Origin: Oscillospiraceae bacterium
Lineage (GTDB): Bacteria; Bacillota; Clostridia; Oscillospirales; CAG-272
Assembly (NCBI GenBank): GCA_015063535.1
Contig: SVTY01000009.1
Span: 22,743-86,742, forward strand
Reading direction: 5' to 3'
Length of the DNA stretch: 64,000 bases
The notes under the pieces are model-generated. The model worked only from the letters and a program-made list of their open reading frames with translations. It had not been told where the DNA came from and did no database searches. A program made the translations under genes and the position numbers. Numbering within the stretch: position 1 is the first letter of the stretch; each line of letters begins with the position of its first letter. Below are positions 37,202 through 44,484 of the stretch, piece by piece.

Positions 37202-37618
37202 TCAAAGCACCTTTCCGAGAGATAAGACCGTGCGAGGGGCGGAGGCAAGCAGACGGCACGGTTCTGTCAGGATAAAGCGGCTTTCCAGCTCCCGACAGTA
37301 GGGAGAAAGAAGTGTGCGCTGTCCGTCGCTTAAAAGCACCAGCAGGAGCAGACTATCCTCGCTGTGATCGGCAAGGTCGATCAGCTGTTCGGTAAAAAGC
37401 CGTCCGTCCTCCGCCGACATCAGCTCCAAAAAGCCGCATCCGGGATGGAGGCGATCCCACAGACTGACACGGGTTCCACAGAGGAGGGAGGACATCCCGT
37501 AGTGTAGCCGCAGACGCAGCGCCAGACGGTGCGCAGCAAAACCGTTTCCCAAGATCACGGGAAGGACAGCCTCGCTCAGCAATTCTTTTGGTATGTGTTC
37601 CGCTTGCGGATTTGCCAT
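37202..37618 (-). CDS. small protein resembling an ATP-grasp N-terminal subdomain
   Basis: A 138-residue protein. LLSEAVLPVILGNGFAAHRL followed by HYGMSSLLCG resembles the first beta-alpha-beta unit (pre-ATP-grasp domain) of D-aspartate ligases, which often starts PVILGGD.GAYSLAR..HE.YG. LLLLVLLSDGQRTLLSP continues that pattern. No ATP-binding domain follows; the protein ends after 138 residues. It could be a truncated ligase or a stand-alone regulatory domain. First gene of the operon with the racemase (3-base gap) and Mur ligase. The family resemblance is my own reading and needs a structural search. Confidence 0.65.
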   Translation of the reverse strand: MANPQAEHIPKELLSEAVLPVILGNGFAAHRLALRLRLHYGMSSLLCGTRVSLWDRLHPGCGFLELMSAEDGRLFTEQLIDLADHSEDSLLLLVLLSDGQRTLLSPYCRELESRFILTEPCRLLASAPRTVLSLGKVL

Positions 37619-37746
37619 GAGCCCTCCTGCTTTTCTGTACGGTTATGATGGGGGAAGTGTTTCGACAAACACTTCTGTCATTCTATATTGTAACATAAAA
37701 TCACAAAAAAATAAATAGGATATGCAAGAATATTTCAAAAAAACTA

Positions 37747-37775
37747 TTGAAAAATTCTTGGAAATTGATTATAAT
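37747..37775 (+). promoter_or_regulatory. sigma-A promoter of the GNAT-manA-pyk operon
   Basis: TTGAAA (37747-37752), 17 bases, TATAAT (37770-37775), 34 bases before the start codon. Confidence 0.85.
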
Positions 37776-37809
37776 GGTATGGATTGAAAATCAACGAAAG
37801 GGGAGCGGC

Positions 37810-38406
37810 ATGAAACGAGAAACGATTTGTAAAATTTTTTCCGATCTTCCCACCCTGCATACGCCTCGTTTGCTCCTTCGTCCCATGCGGGTATCGGATG
37901 CCGAGGATATGTTTTGCTATGCCTGTCGGGAGGATGTGACCACCTATCTGCTTTGGTCTCCTCATCCGTCAATGCGGTATACGGAGGATTATCTGCGGTA
38001 CATTCAGGGACGGTATTCGCTGGGAGAATTTTACGATTGGGCGGTGGTGGAAAAGGAAAGCCGCCGCATGATCGGTACCTGCGGCTTTACCCGATTCGAG
38101 TTGCCGCACAATAGCGGAGAGCTGGGGTATGTTCTGAATCCCGAATATCACGGAAGGGGATACGGCACCGAGGCGGCGGACAGAGTGCTTCGCTTTGGCT
38201 TTGAGGTGCTGAAGCTCCATCGGATCGAAGCCAAATTTATGCAGGGAAATGAAGCATCGTTGCATGTAATGGAAAAGCTTGGCATGACCCTTGAGGGGTA
38301 CCGACGGGAGGGAATGCTGGTGAAAAGCTCCTATCGAACCATCGGCGTTTGCTCGATCCTGCGCCACGAGTTCGAGGCGGGAAGGCATCGTCGGGATAAT
38401 TTGTAG
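37810..38406 (+). CDS. GNAT family N-acetyltransferase (RimJ/RimL-like)
   Basis: A 198-residue acyl-CoA acetyltransferase. TPRLLLRPMRVSDAEDMF opens the domain, and GELGYVLNPEYHGRGYGTEAA carries the acetyl-CoA pyrophosphate loop. LKLHRIEAKFMQGNEASLHVMEKLGM is split around the conserved NxxS site of RimJ/RimL-like enzymes (NEASL). The target may be a ribosomal protein N-terminus, an antibiotic or a small molecule. AAAGGGGAG lies 4-5 bases before the ATG at 37810; a longer reading starting at 37747 lacks a site. The manA gene follows 18 bases after the stop. Confidence 0.85.
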   Translation: MKRETICKIFSDLPTLHTPRLLLRPMRVSDAEDMFCYACREDVTTYLLWSPHPSMRYTEDYLRYIQGRYSLGEFYDWAVVEKESRRMIGTCGFTRFELPHNSGELGYVLNPEYHGRGYGTEAADRVLRFGFEVLKLHRIEAKFMQGNEASLHVMEKLGMTLEGYRREGMLVKSSYRTIGVCSILRHEFEAGRHRRDNL

Positions 38407-38424
38407 AAAAGAGGAAATACTATT

Positions 38425-39387
38425 ATGAAGAGATATCCGTTAAAGCTGAGGTATATTGCCAAATCTGCCATCTGGGGCGGCACACGCCTGAAGGAGCAGT
38501 GGGGCAAAGAGATCGAGGGAGATATCATTGCCGAGACATGGGAGCTGACGGTTCGTCCGAAGGAAATGGCGGTGATCCAAAACGGAGATGCCTCAGGGCG
38601 GACGCTGGAGGAGCAGATCGCCGCATGGGGCGGAGACTGTGTGGCTCCCTCCTATCGGGTGGGAGACCGTTTCCCCATGCTGGTCAAGCTGATCGATGCT
38701 GCCGACCGTCTGTCGGTGCAGGTGCATCCCGACGACAGCTATGCCTTGCGTGTGGAAAATGACAGCGGCAAGACCGAGATGTGGTATATCGTGGATGCCG
38801 AGCCGGGTGCTTCGATCATTTACGGCTTGGCGGAGGACATCGGACGGGAGGAGTTTGCCCGTGCGGTTGCCGAAAAGCGTATAGACGGTGCCATGAATAC
38901 GTGTCCCGTGAAGGCGGGCGAAAGCTATTTCATTCCTGCGGGGATGCTTCACGCTATTGGTGCAGGGATCCTTATTGCCGAGATCCAACAAAATTCCGAT
39001 CTGACCTATCGGGTCTATGACTATGAACGCCGTCAGGCAGATGGCTCGCTTCGTCCGCTTCACACCGAAAAGGCGTTGGAGGTGGTGCGCCCCTTTGCCG
39101 AAGCGGAGGTGGATGCGCTTCGCTTTGAAAGAGGCAAGGGCGGTGATGAGCTGCTGGCAAACAGCCGCTATTTTAAGGTGCGGCGGCATGTGCTGAAGGA
39201 TGAGCGGATCGAATTGTCACGAAACAAAGACAGCTTCACCTCTTTGCTTTGCGTGGAAGGAGAGGGCGTTCTTTGTCACGACGGAACAGAGTATTCCCTT
39301 GGTCGAGGAGACAGCTATTTTATCCCTGCGGGAATGGGAGCATACACCCTCTGCGGCAGGATGACCGTCCTTTGCTCCGAGCTGTGA
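38425..39387 (+). CDS. manA: class I mannose-6-phosphate isomerase
   Basis: Converts mannose 6-phosphate to fructose 6-phosphate, zinc-dependent. The 320-residue protein is the short Bacillus-type form. Zinc ligands lie in LSVQVHPDDSYA (near residue 96) with the following KTEMWYIVDAEPGA, and the later GMLHAIGAGILIAEIQQNSD block carries a third histidine. It opens with KLRYIAKSAIWGGTRL, as usual. AGAGGAAA lies upstream of the start. Gene order GNAT, manA, pyk with short gaps indicates one operon that feeds mannose into glycolysis. Confidence 0.92.
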   Translation: MKRYPLKLRYIAKSAIWGGTRLKEQWGKEIEGDIIAETWELTVRPKEMAVIQNGDASGRTLEEQIAAWGGDCVAPSYRVGDRFPMLVKLIDAADRLSVQVHPDDSYALRVENDSGKTEMWYIVDAEPGASIIYGLAEDIGREEFARAVAEKRIDGAMNTCPVKAGESYFIPAGMLHAIGAGILIAEIQQNSDLTYRVYDYERRQADGSLRPLHTEKALEVVRPFAEAEVDALRFERGKGGDELLANSRYFKVRRHVLKDERIELSRNKDSFTSLLCVEGEGVLCHDGTEYSLGRGDSYFIPAGMGAYTLCGRMTVLCSEL

Positions 39388-39446
39388 CCGAACCCTGAGT
39401 TTAAGAATTGCCAAAAAGTATAGACTGCCAGAAAAGAGGAACCATT

Positions 39447-40859
39447 ATGCGAAAAACAAAAATTGTATGTACCATCGGTCCTGCCTGTAACAATGAGGAG
39501 ACGCTGACCGGCATGTGTCTTGCCGGTATGAATGTGGCTCGGTTGAATTTTTCTCACGGAACCCATGAGGATCACGAAAAGAGTATTGAGCTGATAAAGC
39601 GTGTTCGCCAAAAATTGGGACTTCCCATTGCCATTTTGCTGGATACCAAGGGTCCCGAATATCGGATCGGAACCTTCCGTGAGGGAAAGGTGATACTGAA
39701 TGAGGGAGATCCCTTTGTGTTTACCTCCCGGGAGGTAGAGGGGGATGAGCGGTGCGTTTCGGTCAATTACAAGAATCTGCCCGAGGAGATGGGGCGGGGC
39801 GATCGGATCCTTTTGAACAACGGTCTTGTGATCTTTGAGGTGGAGGAGATCTGTGATACCGATATCCGTTGCCGTGTGATCGTGGGTGGAGAGCTTTCCA
39901 ATCGCAAGAGCATGAGCTTTCCGGGGAAGGTGCTGAAGCAGACCTATCTTTCGGAGTACGACAAAAGCGATCTGCTGTTCGGAATTGAGCATGAGGTGGA
40001 TTTTATTGCCTGCTCCTTTGTGTCGGTGCGGCAGGATCTGATCGACGTCAAGGAGTTTTTGAAGGCGCACGGCGGTGAACAGCTTGACATCATCGCCAAG
40101 ATCGAAAATCGGTCGGGTGTGGACAATATCAAGGACATCTGCAAGGAATGCGACGGCATTATGATCGGACGGGGAGACATGGGAGTGGAGATTCCCTTTG
40201 AGGAGCTTCCCGCTATTCAAAAGCATTTGATTACCACTTGTCGACTGCTTGGTAAGCGAGTTATCACCGCCACCGAAATGCTGGAGTCGATGATCCATAA
40301 TCCCCGCCCCACCAGAGCCGAGATATCCGACGTTGCCAACGCCGTATACGACGGCACCAGTGCCATCATGCTGTCGGGCGAGACGGCGGCAGGAAAATAT
40401 CCTGTGCTGACGGTGGAGACCATGGCAAGGATCGCCTCTCAGACCGAAAAAAATATCCGGTATACCAAAATTTTCAGGGATTCGGATTTTTTGATCAAAA
40501 ATGCGGCAGATGCGATTTCCCATTCCACCTGCGGTATGGCGATCGATTTGGATGCCAAAGCTATCGTGGCATGCTCTCTGTCGGGAATGACCGCACGGAT
40601 GGTCTCCCGCTTTCGTTGCCCCGTGGATATCATCGGTATGACCACTGATGAGCGGACATGGCGCAAGCTGGCTCTTTCGTGGGGCGTGCTTCCCGCCATG
40701 AGCGAGAAGTTTTTTTCTACCGATGTACTCTTTTATGAGGCGACCAAGCTCGCCAAGCAGAGTCTCGGTCTGTCGATGGGGGATCGGGTGGTCATTACCG
40801 GCGGTATGACCAACGGTGCTTCGGGCAATACCAATATGATTCGGGTCGAGACGATCTGA
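39447..40859 (+). CDS. pyk: pyruvate kinase
   Basis: The last step of glycolysis, transferring phosphate from phosphoenolpyruvate to ADP. The 470-residue protein has KIVCTIGPACNNEETL at the N-terminus, RLNFSHGTHEDH, the active-site block IIAKIENRSGVDNIKDI with IMIGRGDMGVEI, and MLESMIHNPRPTRAEISDVA before the C-terminal allosteric domain. There is no extra PEP-utiliser phosphohistidine domain of the longer Bacillus form. AGAGGAA lies 5 bases before the ATG; a reading from 39408 is longer but without a site. Third gene of the operon; a terminator with T6 follows. Confidence 0.95.
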   Translation: MRKTKIVCTIGPACNNEETLTGMCLAGMNVARLNFSHGTHEDHEKSIELIKRVRQKLGLPIAILLDTKGPEYRIGTFREGKVILNEGDPFVFTSREVEGDERCVSVNYKNLPEEMGRGDRILLNNGLVIFEVEEICDTDIRCRVIVGGELSNRKSMSFPGKVLKQTYLSEYDKSDLLFGIEHEVDFIACSFVSVRQDLIDVKEFLKAHGGEQLDIIAKIENRSGVDNIKDICKECDGIMIGRGDMGVEIPFEELPAIQKHLITTCRLLGKRVITATEMLESMIHNPRPTRAEISDVANAVYDGTSAIMLSGETAAGKYPVLTVETMARIASQTEKNIRYTKIFRDSDFLIKNAADAISHSTCGMAIDLDAKAIVACSLSGMTARMVSRFRCPVDIIGMTTDERTWRKLALSWGVLPAMSEKFFSTDVLFYEATKLAKQSLGLSMGDRVVITGGMTNGASGNTNMIRVETI

Positions 40860-40862
40860 CTC

Positions 40863-40908
40863 TTCGGCTTTCTTCAATTTTTAAAATTTGAAGAAAGCCG
40901 AATTTTTT
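40863..40908 (+). terminator. terminator of the manA-pyk operon
   Basis: TTCGGCTTTCTTCAA pairs with TTGAAGAAAGCCGAA around an A/T loop, followed by TTTTTT. Confidence 0.9.
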
Positions 40909-40994
40909 ATGCCAAAAAAAGAAAAAATCTGAAAAAAACGTCAAAATTATGTGGTTTTGTTTCCGAGAAGGAGCAAAAAAACACGGGGGTCATA

Positions 40995-41023
40995 TTTACA
41001 AACGAAAAAATTTCTGCTATAAT
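40995..41023 (+). promoter_or_regulatory. promoter of the corrinoid methyltransferase operon
   Basis: TTTACA (40995-41000), 17 bases, TATAAT (41018-41023). The -35 is one base from consensus. A 57-base leader with CAAGCAGGTTTCACAAACGG-type sequence follows; no cobalamin riboswitch structure is visible. Confidence 0.75.
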
Positions 41024-41080
41024 AAATACAAATAAATCTTGCAAAGCAGGTTTCACAAACGGAAAACAGGAGCGTGAGGT

Positions 41081-42652
41081 ATGGAGCGTGAATTGGCAAA
41101 GCCCATGCGGCTGACCAAGGCAGAGCTGTTAAAAAGGCGTCCTATCTATCATGATGTGGTGCTTCATAAGACCGTATATGAGTCGGAGTCCTCGTTTGTC
41201 CAGATGTACACCCATGAGCTGATAGAGATCAGCATGGTGACCTCGGGCGGCGGAGTCCATCGGATCTTGAACCAGGAGATCCCCTGCAAGGAGGGCGACA
41301 TTTATATCGTTACCCCCGATATTCCTCACGGCTATTTTGTCAATGCGGCAGGGGAGTGTATGACGGTCCGTCGGTTTCTGTTTGACATTCGGGATTGGTT
41401 TGAGGGGGAGGTTCTGATCCCCGGGCATCCCCGATACTGCTACGGTGTTTTTCGGGACAATGCCGTGACTGCCTATGCCATGCTGAATGCGCAGACGCAG
41501 GAAAAGCTGCAAGGCTTGTTTGATGCTATCGTGCGGGAAATGCTGCATCAGAAGCAGGAATGGCGTGACGGCGTTCGCGCCAATTTGACATTGCTGATGA
41601 TTACCCTGGGAAGGTATGTCAACGGTGCCATCAAAAATATTCCGTCCTCGCCGCCCAAGGATTGGGGACTGGTGTCCTATACTATCCGTACTGTTACCGA
41701 GCAATTCGGTAAGACCGATCTGACACTGGAGACCATTGCGGACTCGCTGTATGTCAGCAAATCTCATCTGAGTCGGGTGTTTAAACGCCTGACGGGCGAA
41801 TCCTTTTCCGACTATCTGCGAAAGATCCGTATGACCCACGCCTGCAATCTGCTGCGGGAGACCGATCTGCGGGTGGAGGAGATCGTGCGGGAATGCGGGC
41901 AAAAGGATATCCCCTATTTTTACCGAGCCTTTCACTGCTATATGGGTATGACGCCTCATCAGTATCGTACATTGCAAGCGAGTACGCTGGAGGCAAAGGA
42001 TCAAAAGGAGCGGAATCGTTTGTTGCTTGACAGTATTTCCGAGAATCTGCGAAAGGGCAGGGCTGTCATGGTCAAGGAATTGATCGGGCAGGCACTGGAG
42101 GGAGAATGTGCGCCCGAAGCCATTCTCAATGACGGAATGCTTCGAGGCATGAGCATCATCGGCGAACAATTTAAAAACAATGAGGTCTTTGTTCCCGAGG
42201 TGCTGGTGGCAGCAAGAGCCATGAATGCCGGTATGCAGATGCTAAAGCCGTATTTATCTGCCGACGGGATATTGGCAACGGGCAGAGTCTGTATCGGTAC
42301 GGTGCAGGGGGATTTGCATGACATTGGAAAAAATCTGGTTCGGATGATGATGGAAGGCAAGGGGCTGGAGGTCATTGATCTGGGGGTAGATGTTCCCCCC
42401 GAGGTGTTCGTACGGACAGCGATCGAACAGGATTGTCAGGTGATCTGTTGCTCCGCACTTTTGACCACGACCATGAGTGTGCTTGCCGATGTGGTCGAGG
42501 AAGCCAAGAGGGCGGGCATTCGGGACAAGGTGAAGATCATGATCGGCGGTGCCCCGGTCAGCGAGGCTTTTTGCCGACGGATCGGTGCCGATTGCTACAC
42601 CGTGGATGCGGCGAGTGCCGCAGAGGCGGCGGTTGAATTATGTTGCTCTTAA
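41081..42652 (+). CDS. AraC-type regulator fused to a complete corrinoid-binding module
   Basis: A 523-residue fusion. Residues about 20-130 are an AraC cupin-like sensing domain (TSGGGVHRILNQEIPCKEG, VTPDIPHGYF). Residues about 195-300 are the two helix-turn-helix motifs (ETIADSLYVSKSHLSRVFKR; IVRECGQKDIPYFYRAFHCY). A short linker leads to residues 311-395, a B12-binding helical cap, and 398-523, a Rossmann corrinoid-binding domain with the base-off motif D411-x-H413-x-x-G416 (GTVQGDLHDIGKN). Residues 319-521 match the free corrinoid protein encoded next at 158 of 203 positions. It is probably a transcription factor that senses cobalamin, its methylation state or its partner proteins, and controls this operon. 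I know of no characterised protein of this architecture. Confidence 0.92.
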   Translation: MERELAKPMRLTKAELLKRRPIYHDVVLHKTVYESESSFVQMYTHELIEISMVTSGGGVHRILNQEIPCKEGDIYIVTPDIPHGYFVNAAGECMTVRRFLFDIRDWFEGEVLIPGHPRYCYGVFRDNAVTAYAMLNAQTQEKLQGLFDAIVREMLHQKQEWRDGVRANLTLLMITLGRYVNGAIKNIPSSPPKDWGLVSYTIRTVTEQFGKTDLTLETIADSLYVSKSHLSRVFKRLTGESFSDYLRKIRMTHACNLLRETDLRVEEIVRECGQKDIPYFYRAFHCYMGMTPHQYRTLQASTLEAKDQKERNRLLLDSISENLRKGRAVMVKELIGQALEGECAPEAILNDGMLRGMSIIGEQFKNNEVFVPEVLVAARAMNAGMQMLKPYLSADGILATGRVCIGTVQGDLHDIGKNLVRMMMEGKGLEVIDLGVDVPPEVFVRTAIEQDCQVICCSALLTTTMSVLADVVEEAKRAGIRDKVKIMIGGAPVSEAFCRRIGADCYTVDAASAAEAAVELCCS

Positions 42653-42705
42653 CGCAGTTGCGTTATGAAAAATAAAAAATAAAAACAAAAAAGGAGAAAA
42701 AAGTT

Positions 42706-43341
42706 ATGGTAAACATGAGCGAAATTTCCGAAACTCTGCAGAAGGGTAGAGCAAAGCTGGTCAAGGAGCTGGTTCAGCAGGCGCTGGATGAGGGTACCGC
42801 ACCCGCAGTCATTCTGAATGAGGGATTGCTGCACGGTATGAACATTATCGGAGAGAAATTTAAGAACAATGAAGTGTACGTTCCTGAGGTTTTGGTGGCA
42901 GCAAGAGCAATGAATGCAGGAACTGAGCTTCTGAAGCCCCATTTGGCGGCTGAGGGCGTGAGTGCAACGGGTAAGGTTTGTATCGGAACGGTACAGGGCG
43001 ACTTGCATGACATCGGTAAGAACTTGGTTCGCATGATGCTGGAGGGCAAGGGCTTGGAGGTCGTTGACTTGGGTGTTGACGTTGCTCCCGAGACCTTTGT
43101 TCAGACGGCGATCGAGCAGAATTGTCAGGTCATCTGTTGCTCCGCATTGCTGACCACCACTATGAGTGTGATGGCAGATGTAGTGAAGGCGGCTGAGGCT
43201 GCCGGCGTTCGGGACAAGGTGAAGATCATGGTTGGCGGTGCTCCCGTCAATGAGAACTTCTGTCGTGAGATCGGTGCTGATTGCTATACTACCGATGCGG
43301 CAAGCGCAGCGGATGCGGCTGTGGAGCTTTGCAAGGGTTAA
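42706..43341 (+). CDS. methyltransferase cognate corrinoid protein (MtbC/MtaC-like)
   Basis: A 211-residue methyl carrier. The N-terminal helical cap (residues about 5-88) and the Rossmann domain (about 90-211) hold a corrinoid, with H101 of GDLHDIG as the lower cobalt ligand (D99-x-H101-x-x-G104). It accepts a methyl group from a substrate-specific methyltransferase and hands it to the next one. The AAGGAG ribosome site lies 9 bases before the ATG. It starts 53 bases after the fused regulator and is followed by a hairpin (43361-43402). Family members work with trimethylamine, methanol, glycine betaine or methoxy-aromatics; the substrate is not readable. Confidence 0.94.
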   Translation: MVNMSEISETLQKGRAKLVKELVQQALDEGTAPAVILNEGLLHGMNIIGEKFKNNEVYVPEVLVAARAMNAGTELLKPHLAAEGVSATGKVCIGTVQGDLHDIGKNLVRMMLEGKGLEVVDLGVDVAPETFVQTAIEQNCQVICCSALLTTTMSVMADVVKAAEAAGVRDKVKIMVGGAPVNENFCREIGADCYTTDAASAADAAVELCKG

Positions 43342-43360
43342 TTTCGGATCGAATAACAAT

Positions 43361-43402
43361 AGGGTATCCTTTTTCCTTCCCGAGGAAGGATATCCTTTCC
43401 TT
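43361..43402 (+). terminator. intra-operon stem-loop after the corrinoid protein gene
   Basis: AGGGTATCCTTTTTCCTTC and GGAAGGATATCCT pair around CCGA, followed by T-rich TTCCTTTTATAAG. Downstream genes run in the same direction without a visible promoter, so this looks like a partial terminator or mRNA-stability element giving more corrinoid protein than methyltransferase. Confidence 0.6.
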
Positions 43403-43447
43403 TTATAAGATTTTTAAATATCAAAATATGAAAGAAAAGGAAATAAT

Positions 43448-44470
43448 ATGGCAAAAAGAAATATGAAGGCGTGGCTCGATGAGTTGCGATCCAATCCGAA
43501 AAAGAAAGCTATGCCCGTTCTGTCCTTTCCCAGTGTCAGTTTGATGAATGTGACAGTAAAGGAATTGATCGCTGACAGTACTCTGCAAGCGAAGGGTATG
43601 AAGATGGTTGCCGACGCCACCGATGCGGCGGCATCGGTCAGTCTGATGGATCTGTCGGTGGAGGCAGAATGCTTCGGTGCTACGGTGCGCTTTTCCGACA
43701 GCGAGGTTCCCACGGTAACGGGACGGCTGATCAACGATATGGAGGAAGCCGAGGCACTGGCAGTTCCCGCTGTGGGAAGCGCCCGTTCCGGCTTGTATAT
43801 TGATGCTATCCGCAAAGCTACCGACCTGATTCAGGATCGTCCGGTCTTTGCCGGAATTATCGGTCCCTTTTCCTTGGCGGCTCGGCTTTTGGATGTGTCC
43901 GAGATCATGATGGATTGTTATGACGATCCCGATATGGTGCATTTGGTTTTGGAAAAGGTCACGCAGTTTTTGATCGAATACGTCAAGGCTTACAAGGAAG
44001 CGGGCGCAAACGGTGTGGTCATGGCAGAGCCTGTTGCCGGCTTGCTTTCGCCCTCTCTCGAAGAAGAGTTTTCCGCACCGTATGTCAAGAGAATCGTCGA
44101 TGCGGTTCAGGATGACAGCTTTCTTCTGATCTATCACAACTGCGGAGACAACATTCTTTCCATGGTGGATTCCTTCCTGTCCTTCGGTGCGGCGGCATAT
44201 CATTTTGGAAATGCCATTAACATGAAGGATATGATGGAGCGGTTGCCTTCGAATGTAGTGGCAATGGGCAATGTGGATCCCGCCGGTGTGCTCCGTATGG
44301 GAACGCCCGAGACGGTTCGCACTGCCACACTTGCAGTCATGGACGAATGCTGCGGTTATCCCAACTTTGTGATCTCCTCCGGCTGTGATATTCCTCCTAT
44401 GACGCCGTGGGACAATATTTATGCATTCTTTAAGACGGTGGATGAGTTTTATGGGGAAAAAAACAGTTGA
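43448..44470 (+). CDS. UroD-family methyltransferase (MtaA/CmuA-like), zinc motif intact
   Basis: A 340-residue TIM-barrel protein of the uroporphyrinogen decarboxylase superfamily, methyltransferase branch. The zinc site H230-x-C232 (IYHNCGDN) and C313 (SSGCDIPP) match the HxC...C pattern of MtaA/MtbA-type methyl-corrinoid:thiol methyltransferases. The glycine-rich GIIGPFSLAARLLD and MAEPVAGLLSPS segments are typical. It would move the methyl group between the corrinoid protein and an acceptor or donor thiol. AAAGGAAA precedes the ATG. The next gene begins 14 bases after the stop; its TTG alternative start overlaps this gene. Confidence 0.87.
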   Translation: MAKRNMKAWLDELRSNPKKKAMPVLSFPSVSLMNVTVKELIADSTLQAKGMKMVADATDAAASVSLMDLSVEAECFGATVRFSDSEVPTVTGRLINDMEEAEALAVPAVGSARSGLYIDAIRKATDLIQDRPVFAGIIGPFSLAARLLDVSEIMMDCYDDPDMVHLVLEKVTQFLIEYVKAYKEAGANGVVMAEPVAGLLSPSLEEEFSAPYVKRIVDAVQDDSFLLIYHNCGDNILSMVDSFLSFGAAAYHFGNAINMKDMMERLPSNVVAMGNVDPAGVLRMGTPETVRTATLAVMDECCGYPNFVISSGCDIPPMTPWDNIYAFFKTVDEFYGEKNS

Positions 44471-44484
44471 GGGGAACAAAAAAG

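Noticed and set aside
40909..41080. Possible cobalamin riboswitch ahead of the corrinoid operon
   Set aside because: I looked for the B12-box and the usual long structured leader. The leader is only about 57 bases after the -10 and has no such structure.
42652..42706. A frameshift or assembly join between the fused regulator and the carrier gene
   Set aside because: The regulator has its own complete corrinoid module and stop codon, and the carrier has its own AAGGAG ribosome site and start. The two copies differ at 45 of 203 aligned residues, so this is not an assembly duplicate.
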